From the NCBI GenBank assembly GCA_030950395.1, contig JAUZRP010000054.1, positions 1 to 48,561 of the forward strand: 48,561 bases of DNA. The letters are read 5' to 3'. This DNA is from Desulfonauticus sp. (GTDB lineage: Bacteria > Desulfobacterota > Desulfovibrionia > Desulfovibrionales > Desulfonatronovibrionaceae). Of this stretch, positions 22,890 to 31,261 are shown piece by piece. The first letter of the stretch is position 1. Each line of letters begins with the position of its first letter. A model generated the notes under the pieces. It saw only the letters and a program-made list of their open reading frames with translations. It was not told where the DNA came from and did not search any database. The position numbers and the translations under genes were made by a program.

Positions 22890-25237
22890 ATGTCTTCGCT
22901 TATATCCTCTTCTCTCCAGCGAAACCCCGTATCTTTTTTATAAAAATGTTTTAACTGATCACATGGTATCCACCTAAAGGAAGTATCTTCCCACGCGGGT
23001 GGTAGATTTTTTAAGGCCCTTGTATTTAACAGTCGTAAAGTTCGCTGATGGAGCCATGTTCTGTGTTTTAAATAAGCCTCCTTACGTTTTAAAAAATCTT
23101 TTTCTTTAAATACACTTTCATAAATTTGTTCTAATATTTTCTCATCGTCCTTGGAAAGCATCACCAGAACAGGAGTCTCTGGTTGTTCAGAAATAAGAGG
23201 ATAGTCTTTTAGCGTAGATAATAATCCCTTGGGATCTGAAAAAAACAATCTGGAATATTTCTCCCATAAGCACCACGAAGGCTCATCAGACTTGCGTTGT
23301 AAAAGATTTTCAAAGTATTTTTCAAGCAGGTCTGACAAATTAATTTCATCTATAGGCTCGCCTTTCCACACTTCTCTGGCAACTTCCAGGGTTACTTTGC
23401 CATAAATCAGGCCAGATCTCCTCAGGCTTTGTTTTAGATAAAAACGATACACAAGCCCTTTTTCTCTACTGCCTTCTCTATTACACCTGCCTGCTGCCTG
23501 AATTAGGGCATCAATAGGAGATACTTCCCGAAAGACCACGTCAAAATCAAGATCTACCCCTGCTTCAACTACTTGAGTAGCCACGACCAATACTGCCTCT
23601 TCTAAGGATAATTTTTCTTTGATTTCGTTTATACGTTCTTTTCGGTGGAGAGGAATGATATTGGTGGAAAGATAAAACTTTGTTCTTTTTTGATTGACTA
23701 GATAATCCCATAGTTCCAGGCTGGTCCTGATGGTGTTGACCACTATCAAAACGCTTTGCTCTTTTAAAAGTGTCTTTTCAAGAGTTTCAAAAAAAGCCTC
23801 TTTAGTTTGCAAATCTTTCACCTGATAGCGGTTAACACTCTTTTTAAAAGCTGTAGTTAGAGCAGGGGTGACAAGCTCTTTATGCTGAGTGTTTGCTAAT
23901 ATTTTAGGTTGGGTGGCAGTCATAAAAAGCACTGTGATTCCCATTTCTTTGCGTAATAACTCCATCATCCAACCAAGAGCTTTCCAGTAATCTGTAGGGA
24001 ATTGTTGTGGTTCATCAAGGATTAAGATACTTCCTATAAGATTATGCAGTTTTTTTAGCCACCTGTTAGCATATCCAAAAAGTGTGAGGAAGATTTGAAC
24101 AAACGTAGTAACGATTATTTCGCTCTCCCAATCTTCAACTAGGAGTAAGGCTTCTTGTAAAGGATATTCTTCTTCTGCTCTATAGTGAATTTCTCCTAAG
24201 TGATGATGAGAGATTAAAAAGGTTTCAGGAGCTTTTTGATATTGGTGAAGATTTTGAAGAACCTTTTTTAGCACTATTTCTGTTTGCTCTATAAGATTTA
24301 TAAAAGGAAGTGCATATATTATGCGGGGTGGATACCCCCACTTTTGGGTAAGTTCTTTGCGTATTGCAAGGGCTGCTTTTAAAGAAGTAAGGGTCTTTCC
24401 TGAACCTGTAGGGGCAGTTAATGTAAGTAAGTCTGGGGCTTTAATACTTTTTAGATTTTCAAGCACGCTTTGCTGCATTGAATAACGTAGTTTTGCCAAA
24501 GGAGAAGGTGGTAAAGATTTTAAAAAAGTATCTACCAGATTTATTGGAATTTCTGGTCGTAAAGGCCTTTTTATGGCAGCAGCGCTAAATTTGTCTGCAC
24601 TAATTAACGCAGAATAAACCAACTGGGTTTGTAAAGCCAGTTTGCCGTGGACTGAAGTTAAATCTTGTGGCTGCTCTTCACAATCAGGAATTTTGCCCAC
24701 TATATTTTTGTAAGTTCTTTTTAATATAAGAATGTTTTGATTTACAATGTTTTCTAAAGGTTGTTCCAGAAAACCTGCATCACCTTTGTCCCATACTTGA
24801 TAAAGTAAGTGTTTAACATCATCTTTTCTGGTTATTAGATCTTCCCATTGTTTTTGTAAGTTGTTTAGATCCTCTTTTTCAGGCCAGGAGTGTTTAGGTA
24901 TTCGAAGATGGCCATGATGACGATGCACCACAAGATAGGCAATAAGCCAAAGCTGCGGTTCATTGGGAAAATATTTTTTAGCTAGATAAGCAGAAAAAAG
25001 AGCAGAAAGCAAGCTATGATGATAAAGGCCATGTTTTACTCTTTCTTTTTGTAAGTGACGTTGAAAAAAAGTGGTTGCCTTTCCAAAATCGTGAGCTATT
25101 CCACAGAGAAATGCCAGTTGTTTGAGTTGTTCATGATGATTTAAGGCTGGATGGTCCAGTAGAGCTCTGGCATTATGAGCTACCTCTTTTAAGTGATTTT
25201 CCAGGCGAACTCCTGGATGCGAATAAAGCGTTTTCAT
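22877..25237 (-). CDS. cas3: Cas3, HD nuclease-helicase of type I-B
   Basis: Cas3 unwinds and degrades DNA marked by Cascade. The 786-aa protein has an N-terminal HD nuclease domain (NHLKEVAHNARALLDHP, then CGIAHDFGKA with His49-Asp50). An SF2 helicase follows: Walker A APTGSGKT near residues 275-282, the motif-II ILDEPQQFP near ~405, MTATQPK, and motif VI region AAGRCNREG. Motif II reads DEPQ rather than DEAH/DECH, a variant also seen in other type I Cas3 proteins. Length and order are complete. It starts 5 bases after cas5. Confidence 0.95.
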   Translation of the reverse strand: MKTLYSHPGVRLENHLKEVAHNARALLDHPALNHHEQLKQLAFLCGIAHDFGKATTFFQRHLQKERVKHGLYHHSLLSALFSAYLAKKYFPNEPQLWLIAYLVVHRHHGHLRIPKHSWPEKEDLNNLQKQWEDLITRKDDVKHLLYQVWDKGDAGFLEQPLENIVNQNILILKRTYKNIVGKIPDCEEQPQDLTSVHGKLALQTQLVYSALISADKFSAAAIKRPLRPEIPINLVDTFLKSLPPSPLAKLRYSMQQSVLENLKSIKAPDLLTLTAPTGSGKTLTSLKAALAIRKELTQKWGYPPRIIYALPFINLIEQTEIVLKKVLQNLHQYQKAPETFLISHHHLGEIHYRAEEEYPLQEALLLVEDWESEIIVTTFVQIFLTLFGYANRWLKKLHNLIGSILILDEPQQFPTDYWKALGWMMELLRKEMGITVLFMTATQPKILANTQHKELVTPALTTAFKKSVNRYQVKDLQTKEAFFETLEKTLLKEQSVLIVVNTIRTSLELWDYLVNQKRTKFYLSTNIIPLHRKERINEIKEKLSLEEAVLVVATQVVEAGVDLDFDVVFREVSPIDALIQAAGRCNREGSREKGLVYRFYLKQSLRRSGLIYGKVTLEVAREVWKGEPIDEINLSDLLEKYFENLLQRKSDEPSWCLWEKYSRLFFSDPKGLLSTLKDYPLISEQPETPVLVMLSKDDEKILEQIYESVFKEKDFLKRKEAYLKHRTWLHQRTLRLLNTRALKNLPPAWEDTSFRWIPCDQLKHFYKKDTGFRWREEDISEDIWVL

Positions 25238-25242
25238 CTAAT

Positions 25243-26013
25243 TTAGGGGTGTTCTGTAAAAAATGTTCCAAAAATATTTTCTTCCTTGGTATCTGGTAAA
25301 AGAAATACAGGATAAGGCAAACGAACCCAAAAAGGTTTTCCATCTTTTTCGTATAAGATTTCAACTGTTTTTTCCGTACTTCTATATGGATGAGGTAATA
25401 TGTCCAGGGTAAATTTATCTAGCAATAATTTTACGGGTCTGTTATCGTCCAGTCTTAGCTCCATTTGGGAATGGAGAATTATGGGTGTGCCCACAAGAAG
25501 ATAATCATCTTTTTGCCTGTAAGTTGTTTTTCCTATCCAGATATCTGGCTCAATCCAGGCGGCTGCTTCACTGATCCCAAGATAAGGAGGCCAGCAAAAT
25601 TTTTTACTTGAAAACACATTTATAATTTCTCTCCATAACTCCGTATCAGGAGTAGATAAATACACTCTATAGCGCAATACACGAAAGGGCTCACGGGGCA
25701 ACACCCAACCCATGGGGATTTGGGTGCCCATACCTTTATCGTAAAGGGTATTTCCTTTGGTAAATAAATAGTTAACAGTGTAAGTTCTAATTCTAATAGG
25801 GGTGCAGATTCTTACTCCAATCCAAAGACGTTCACTGGAAAGGGATTCATAGTAACTGTCTTTTTTTCTTCCTAAAAGTCCAGCCACAAGTCCCATAAGT
25901 GTTGTTCGGGGAGGAAAGGGATAAGTAAGGGCAGAGGTATTGGTATAAAATTTTCTAAAATGCGCCATGGGTCCAGCAATGGTAAAGGCCATTAAAGGTA
26001 TCTCTTTACTCAT
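25243..26013 (-). CDS. cas5: Cas5b, type I-B Cascade subunit
   Basis: Cas5 holds the 5' handle of the crRNA in Cascade. The 256-aa product has the RAMP N-terminus FTIAGPMAHFRKFYTNTSAL followed by YPFPPRTTLMGLVAGLLGR, the I-B/Csh-type hallmark. The C-terminal half has no special motif. It lies 7 bases after cas7 and 5 before cas3. Confidence 0.94.
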   Translation of the reverse strand: MSKEIPLMAFTIAGPMAHFRKFYTNTSALTYPFPPRTTLMGLVAGLLGRKKDSYYESLSSERLWIGVRICTPIRIRTYTVNYLFTKGNTLYDKGMGTQIPMGWVLPREPFRVLRYRVYLSTPDTELWREIINVFSSKKFCWPPYLGISEAAAWIEPDIWIGKTTYRQKDDYLLVGTPIILHSQMELRLDDNRPVKLLLDKFTLDILPHPYRSTEKTVEILYEKDGKPFWVRLPYPVFLLPDTKEENIFGTFFTEHP

Positions 26014-26020
26014 GGTCTAA

Positions 26021-27022
26021 TTACTCTATTTTTTTTAGATATTCTGATCCCAATTTAGATTCAAGAGCATCAATAAAATCTTTTCCTGAGGGAAAATCAG
26101 GATGAAGACAACATGCAATTTGATTGATTTTGTCCTTTACTTTGCTTAACTTCTCAACACAACTAGAAAAATCCATAACAACATCTTCAATACTTTCTAG
26201 TCCCTCTTCTTTTTCTAGTTTTAATCCTTCTCTAAAATCACCTAAAAAAGTGTGATTATCTTTGTATTCAATCCTTAAATAGAGTCTTGGCGTTTGTCCT
26301 ATTTTGCTTCGAGAAGTGGCCATAAGAGGCAAAGCGGAAAAAATGCTTTTATCTAATAAATTTAAGTCGATATCGCTCATACCTGTTTCTTTTGCTCTAA
26401 AAGCGCTCACAACACCCCAGAAGGCAATAAAAGAATATTTTACCCTCCAGTCTTTGCCCATGGTTCCGTGTTGGGCCTTTTCTCCTGTATCTCTTCCTGC
26501 AAAAGTAGAGGTAATGGTAGAAGAAGGAAGAATGTCCACCCGATTTAAGGAATAACCCCACGTAAATTGAACAGGACCTGTAAAAGTCAAAGAATCTCCA
26601 CCACCACCACTTTTACCACCAATTGGAATGGTGGCTCCAAAAAAGCGTAGGTCTAAAAGGTGTTTTTTTAGAAATTCTCTAAATTTGGGATCCTTTGTCA
26701 GGTCCTTTGCCTTTTGACCTGAAGCATATTTTTGGGCCAGGTTTTCAATCCTGTCTTTTGCTGTGACTGTTTTGACCTGCCCATCTTGAGTTTCACGGCG
26801 CACCCACACGTCTTGGGGTTCACTATACCCCCATTTTTCCCATTCTTCATTGGAAAAAGTAAGCCAATAATCTCTTAAATAGCGTTTTAGACGAACATCA
26901 CTTACCAGATTTCGTCCTGTTTCGTAGTCCATTCTAGGACGGTTTTCTTCGTCAGGGTCCCCATTGGGATTACACAGCCTGGCATCGTACAAAAATAAAA
27001 TTTCACTGTTACAGGAAATCAT
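26021..27022 (-). CDS. cas7: Cas7 (Csh2-type), type I-B Cascade backbone
   Basis: Cas7 subunits line up along the crRNA spacer in Cascade. The 333-aa protein has the characteristic FLYDARLCNPNGDPDEENRP near residues 9-28, then RNLVSDVRLKRYLRDYWL, a glycine-rich IGGKSGGGGDSLTFTGPVQF loop and DTGEKAQHGTMGKDWRVKY, all typical of Csh2/Cas7 of type I-B. It sits between cas8b and cas5 in the usual order. Confidence 0.95.
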   Translation of the reverse strand: MISCNSEILFLYDARLCNPNGDPDEENRPRMDYETGRNLVSDVRLKRYLRDYWLTFSNEEWEKWGYSEPQDVWVRRETQDGQVKTVTAKDRIENLAQKYASGQKAKDLTKDPKFREFLKKHLLDLRFFGATIPIGGKSGGGGDSLTFTGPVQFTWGYSLNRVDILPSSTITSTFAGRDTGEKAQHGTMGKDWRVKYSFIAFWGVVSAFRAKETGMSDIDLNLLDKSIFSALPLMATSRSKIGQTPRLYLRIEYKDNHTFLGDFREGLKLEKEEGLESIEDVVMDFSSCVEKLSKVKDKINQIACCLHPDFPSGKDFIDALESKLGSEYLKKIE

Positions 27023-27037
27023 AACCTAACCTCCCCA

Positions 27038-28990
27038 TTATTGATTATCTTTTTTGTCTTTTAAACCTAAACGTGAAAAACCATATCCTGCCAACACCCA
27101 ATAAGTATTTTCATAAGCAGGAAGAGAGCTTTTGTCTGCTTCTAGCAAATAAAGGGCTGTAGCCAGGACTTTTTCTGCTTCGTTATAATCCCATCCTTTA
27201 AGATAATGACGCATACGATCTGCCACCTGATTGACCATACGCCTAATTTTTACATCGTCCATACCTGTAAAAGATATTACGTTAAGAATAGCAGGACTTT
27301 TGGTCTCATTAAGCTTTATACCTTTTTGCTGAGAGTGCGCAATCAGTCCAATTACATAACCCAGAAGAAATAGAGCCTGAGCTTTGTTCACTGGAACCTG
27401 ATTTTGGATATACGTTTTAAGATGATCAGGTAAATTTTCTAATGTCATTTTTTGACCTCCTGTTGGTAAAAAAGCAATTACTCCTAATTTTTTAGCGTAA
27501 TGCTGAAAAATTAGAGTTTGAACCATAAATTGTTCCAGAGTGTGGCCGGACGGGACACCCTTAAATCCACCTACATATCCCAGATAATGAGCGCGGGCTA
27601 TTTCCAGAAACCCTTTAATCAAACTCTCACGAGGGAAAATATCTCCAAGTAATAAGCTTTCTAAATAATTTAAAAATAAACTAGGAACTTTTGTATCTTT
27701 TCTGGTGGGAATTAAAGAAAATTGAGTTTTTAAATCCAAATTCCATATGTACGGTTTTTTGTTCACTTCATCAAAGTATTGTTCTGCCCACTTAGCAGAT
27801 TCTATACGGGCATTGTCAATTTCATCTAGGCGAGAAGGTGGTACATCTTGAATGACTTTAAGTACTTTTACTGAGGACTGTGATGAGGCAAAAAATACAA
27901 AGTCTATGTAAGTGCTTTCCTTTATTTCTTCCCATAGATTATTTATCTCTCTCTGCTCTTTTAAAAGGTTTTTAAATTCTTGCCATGCTTCTATAGTATT
28001 GATTGCGTTTAATCTTTTTTTGAGAAGTTCTCCCAGTTCTTTAAGGTCTGTTTTTTCAGGCACAGGATAGGGCAGAAGTATCACTCCAACCTGGGCTAAT
28101 TGGCTTTTTAGGTTTTCCCAGGCAAAATGATCTCCCGAAAGTATAACTTCATAGCAATTTGCACATAGGCCAAAAGCAGAAGAGAAATTTTCAGACTGCA
28201 AAAGGGGAGCAAAACCGGGTTTATCAGTGTTCCAGAATTTAAAGAATTTAAAGGCAGAAGTTTTGGGCGTGAGTTTGTCTTTTTTATTACACAGGCGACA
28301 GATACCAACCCTGCCTTGGTCAAATTTGGGTTTAAACGTATATTCTACATATTTGCGATATTCAGGATCTTCAGGAAGAATGCCGTGTTCATCTTTAAAG
28401 GTAAAAAGGATCTGGCTTTTAGCAGGAATACCAGTGTTAATTATTTCTTGTAAGGTACTTGAAACCAATTTTTCAAAGTCTTGTTGTTTTAGAGTAGGGG
28501 CAGAGTTGTTTAACACATCTTCTATAGTAGCGTTTTCTTTATTGTATTCTAGAGCATTTTTTAATTTTTCTAAAAAGACTTCCTGTTGTGTAGGCTCAAG
28601 AAGTTTGTAGACTTTTAGCATTAAAAAAGACTTGTCTTTGTTATTTTTTAGTTCAAGTATGCCTATTTTGTGCGTGATGCTATTTAGACGAGTTATTAAA
28701 TTCTGAAGAGAAATATTTTTTAAATCTTTCAAAGAGTTAAGAAACAAAAAAGGAGTGGTAAATATAAGGTAACGTAAAGCATCACCCTCTACAATCAGGC
28801 GGTCTTTGGATGCCTGTCCTTTTCTATTCCCCACCCACACATAGCGTTTTGCTTTTTGAACATCCAGTTCTTCTGTCTTCAAACTATTATTTTGAACATC
28901 AAAAATTATTAGATATGAATTTTCTCTAATGGGTTGATAGGGAATAGCCCTGGGAATTCGCTGACCAAGGTCATAAAGTATGTGAAGCAT
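27038..28990 (-). CDS. cas8b: Cas8b (Csh1/TM1802-type), type I-B large subunit
   Basis: The large Cascade subunit recognises the PAM and the non-target strand. The 650-aa protein matches the TM1802/Csh1 group by its N-terminus (MLHILYDLGQRIPRAIPYQP), a zinc-binding pair CRLCNKKDK near residue ~230 and CANCYE near ~280, and its position before cas7-cas5-cas3. It is the first gene of the I-B operon, with a weak AGGA ribosome-binding site and a candidate promoter at 29053-29080. Sequence recognition is less direct than for Cas7 because Cas8 proteins diverge fast. Confidence 0.9.
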   Translation of the reverse strand: MLHILYDLGQRIPRAIPYQPIRENSYLIIFDVQNNSLKTEELDVQKAKRYVWVGNRKGQASKDRLIVEGDALRYLIFTTPFLFLNSLKDLKNISLQNLITRLNSITHKIGILELKNNKDKSFLMLKVYKLLEPTQQEVFLEKLKNALEYNKENATIEDVLNNSAPTLKQQDFEKLVSSTLQEIINTGIPAKSQILFTFKDEHGILPEDPEYRKYVEYTFKPKFDQGRVGICRLCNKKDKLTPKTSAFKFFKFWNTDKPGFAPLLQSENFSSAFGLCANCYEVILSGDHFAWENLKSQLAQVGVILLPYPVPEKTDLKELGELLKKRLNAINTIEAWQEFKNLLKEQREINNLWEEIKESTYIDFVFFASSQSSVKVLKVIQDVPPSRLDEIDNARIESAKWAEQYFDEVNKKPYIWNLDLKTQFSLIPTRKDTKVPSLFLNYLESLLLGDIFPRESLIKGFLEIARAHYLGYVGGFKGVPSGHTLEQFMVQTLIFQHYAKKLGVIAFLPTGGQKMTLENLPDHLKTYIQNQVPVNKAQALFLLGYVIGLIAHSQQKGIKLNETKSPAILNVISFTGMDDVKIRRMVNQVADRMRHYLKGWDYNEAEKVLATALYLLEADKSSLPAYENTYWVLAGYGFSRLGLKDKKDNQ

Positions 28991-28999
28991 GAAGTTGTC

Positions 29000-29013
29000 C
29001 TTGATTAATCAAG
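29000..29013. promoter_or_regulatory. 14-bp palindrome in the cas8b leader, possible operator
   Basis: CTTGATTAATCAAG is perfectly palindromic and lies 10 bases before the cas8b start, between it and the candidate promoter. It could bind a dimeric regulator. It also overlaps the place where a ribosome-binding site would be. No second copy was noticed. Confidence 0.3.
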
Positions 29014-29052
29014 TTGCCTGATTTTATTGTTGAAATTAAAATTTCCTCATAA

Positions 29053-29080
29053 TTTATAATTACCCCATACAACAAGACAA
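29053..29080 (-). promoter_or_regulatory. Candidate promoter of the type I-B cas operon
   Basis: On the minus strand TTGTCT and TATAAA are 16 bases apart in an AT-rich gap (28991-29164) upstream of cas8b. The match is moderate. The next gene upstream, an ATPase on the same strand, ends at 29165, so this gap is the only place for a dedicated promoter. Confidence 0.4.
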
Positions 29081-29164
29081 ATCAAGGGAAAATAGCAAAT
29101 TTTTACAGTTGTTATTAAAATCAGCAAAATTGTTTGGAGAAGAATTTTAGATTATTGTAATGTG

Positions 29165-30442
29165 TTAATCTTTAAACAACGTGCACGTAAAACTAAAAGG
29201 CAAAACATACCTGATATCGTTTGTTGTCTGTTCAGAAAGATTTACTAAAAAGGCCTTGCTTTCAGGATAGCTCTTTTGAAAGGCCTTAAGTCCTCGCAAA
29301 TCCATTGGCTTTAATTTGGTTTTAAACTTAACTTCTATAGCTATTTGGAAGCTTACCTTGTCGATAATAAAATCTACTTCGTGGCGGGCTTTGTCCTGCC
29401 AGAATTTTATTTCTTCCTTATCTAAACCAGCCTTTAAGAGTTCGCTCATAACAAATGTTTCAAAAAGTTGGCCTCCATCCTGACGATATCTGGGATCATT
29501 AAAATTGTTGGTAAAAAAATTGCTTACACCAGGATCTAAAAAATAAACTTTGGGTATTTTAACCAGCTCTTTATTTTTGTTAGTAAAAAAAGGCCTGATT
29601 ATCTGCACAAGAAAAACTTCTGACAAAAGTTCCAGATAATCTTTGGCAGTTTTTAGGGAAAAACCTGTAAGTGTTGCTATGTTTTCATATTTTATTTTTT
29701 GGCCGTTATTTATGGCCAGATAAATAATCATTTCTTTAAGTTCTCTGATTTTTTTGACCTTTAAATATTCTACCAGGTCTTTTTTCACAAACAGATCAAA
29801 AATACTTTTTAAAACTTCTTTTTTGTCTTTTTCGTTGCGTTGAAGAGTAACCTCGGGATACCCACCAAACTGTAAAAACTCATAAAGTCTTAAAAGAAGA
29901 ACTCTAATCACCTTATCAAGACCTTTTCCTTGCAATAAAGAAACGTTTTGCAAAACTTTGATGGCTTTATCGTCTTCTATAAAGGATAAATATTCTTCAA
30001 AATCAAGAGGATATAAATAATGTAAAAATTTTCTGCCAGCCAGAGATTCCTGAATGCGATGTTTAATGGTGAGAGAGGATGAGCCTGTAGCATAAACTTT
30101 AACGTTTGGATGATGGTCGTATAAGTTTTTTAAGACTATAGAAAGATCTTCATAGCGCTGGAATTCGTCTAAGAATACAAAGAATTTTTCAGGAGAATCT
30201 CCTCTATAGCCGTGCAGCCGAAAAGTATTGAGTGCAGATTCGTAAGTTGCTATGGACTCGTATTCAGAAAAAATGTCTGCATCTATAAAAACGCCCTTGT
30301 GCCCCTGGGCTTTGCAAATCTCCTGATAAAGAAGTTTTAAAACACAGGTCTTGCCCACCTGCCTTGGGCCAACAATAATAGAGAGTTTCCTTGTATCCTT
30401 TTCGGATAAAAGTTTTTTTAAAATTCTTCTCTCTTTGAGCAT
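29165..30442 (-). CDS. AAA_14/DUF4143 family ATPase
   Basis: This is an ATPase of the AAA_14 plus DUF4143 family, a common but poorly understood prokaryotic group. Visible motifs are Walker A VGPRQVGKTC, Walker B-like FFVFLDEFQRYEDL, the sensor-like YATGSSSL and the C-terminal DUF4143 nuclease-fold-like part (ETFVMSELLKAG, WQDKARHEVDFIID, AIEVKFK), whose D...EVK pattern resembles PD-(D/E)XK enzymes. I chose ATG 30442 (425 aa, MLKERRILKK); a TTG 19 codons earlier is an alternative without a ribosome-binding site. It lies between cas6 and cas8b with no known CRISPR role. A second, distantly related ATPase lies 0.8 kb to the right on the other strand. Confidence 0.88.
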   Translation of the reverse strand: MLKERRILKKLLSEKDTRKLSIIVGPRQVGKTCVLKLLYQEICKAQGHKGVFIDADIFSEYESIATYESALNTFRLHGYRGDSPEKFFVFLDEFQRYEDLSIVLKNLYDHHPNVKVYATGSSSLTIKHRIQESLAGRKFLHYLYPLDFEEYLSFIEDDKAIKVLQNVSLLQGKGLDKVIRVLLLRLYEFLQFGGYPEVTLQRNEKDKKEVLKSIFDLFVKKDLVEYLKVKKIRELKEMIIYLAINNGQKIKYENIATLTGFSLKTAKDYLELLSEVFLVQIIRPFFTNKNKELVKIPKVYFLDPGVSNFFTNNFNDPRYRQDGGQLFETFVMSELLKAGLDKEEIKFWQDKARHEVDFIIDKVSFQIAIEVKFKTKLKPMDLRGLKAFQKSYPESKAFLVNLSEQTTNDIRYVLPFSFTCTLFKD

Positions 30443-30579
30443 GTCCAGAATAGATACTCTAAAATGGAGTAAGTGTCCAGTTTGGAGTAGATTATTCAAA
30501 GAAATGGTAGTAATGGTTGAGAAAATGGGTATTCTAGTTATTTTTAAGCCATGTGTTTGAAATATAATGTTAAATTTTG

Positions 30580-30605
30580 TAGGGGCAATTCATGAATTGC
30601 CCCTA
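30580..30605. repeat. 26-bp perfect palindrome, REP-like dispersed repeat
   Basis: The palindrome TAGGGGCAATTC... is centred between bases 30592 and 30593. It lies just downstream of the membrane-protein gene, whose stop is at 30612. Near-identical GTAGGGGCAATTCATGAATT sequences are scattered in many bacterial genomes as intergenic palindromes. Here it could act as a hairpin terminator. Only one copy is in this window. Confidence 0.6.
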
Positions 30606-30611
30606 GGTTTA

Positions 30612-31031
30612 CTACAAAACATACATTGCATAAATTAGGGTGAAAACAAAGAGACAACCATAAAACCAACCAATGGTTACTGAAAACGTTATCCTTAATT
30701 TTGACTGCTCTTCATGTTTAAACCTATAAGCATTCATATCAAAAAGATGTTCATCTGTATTCATTCTATTTTTTATCACCCAATTATAAAGCCTTCTATA
30801 CAGCCGCTCCTGCCAGAGGAAATAGGCATCTAGAAACCAAAAGACTAAAATTGGCATGAATGCTATTAAAATTTGATATGTTGTTCCTCTTAAAAGTAAT
30901 GTTACAGCAACAAGCGTAATGGTCCATCCTTTGATCATAAATGAATTAAATGCCATACGTTTAATAACATCTTGAATTATTTCGATCTCTTTTAGCATAA
31001 ACTCTTTTAATTCCTCTTTTGTATATCTCAT
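30612..31031 (-). CDS. Small conserved membrane protein, function unknown
   Basis: This 139-aa protein has three likely membrane segments: residues ~32-48 (TITLVAVTLLL), ~50-68 (LIAFMPILVFWFLDAYFL) and ~115-137 (IGWFYGCLFVFTLIYAMYVL). A cytoplasmic loop carries WQERLYRRLYNWV. The IKRMAFNSFMIKGW and FWFLDAYFLWQERLYRRLY pattern is one I recognise from a widespread uncharacterised prokaryotic family, but I cannot name it or its role. Its neighbours are two AAA_14/DUF4143 ATPases, in a block separating cas6 from the I-B operon. A defence-linked membrane effector is possible but unsupported. Confidence 0.75.
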   Translation of the reverse strand: MRYTKEELKEFMLKEIEIIQDVIKRMAFNSFMIKGWTITLVAVTLLLRGTTYQILIAFMPILVFWFLDAYFLWQERLYRRLYNWVIKNRMNTDEHLFDMNAYRFKHEEQSKLRITFSVTIGWFYGCLFVFTLIYAMYVL

Positions 31032-31168
31032 ACCTAAACTCCTTTTTTTGTTATTTAATCATTTTTTTCAGAAAATATGTTAAAAGAAATTTCCAATAAA
31101 AAGCAAGTGGTTTATGTTTAGATTTACTTGAGAGAACCTACAAAATGTCATTTGAATTTCTTGACAAA

Positions 31169-31187
31169 TTGAACATAGGGTGTTCAA
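31169..31187. promoter_or_regulatory. Inverted repeat upstream of ATPase gene
   Basis: TTGAACA and TGTTCAA form a perfect 7-5-7 inverted repeat starting 3 bases after a consensus TTGACA (31161-31166), ~75 bases before the ATPase start. The layout suits an operator over a promoter for the rightward ATPase, but no good -10 box was found at standard spacing. Confidence 0.35.
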
Positions 31188-31261
31188 CTTGCAAAGGTTT
31201 TATAGCGATAAGATGTAAGGTAAGAAAAGATTTTTTTTGTTGAATTTTTGGGAGGGATATT

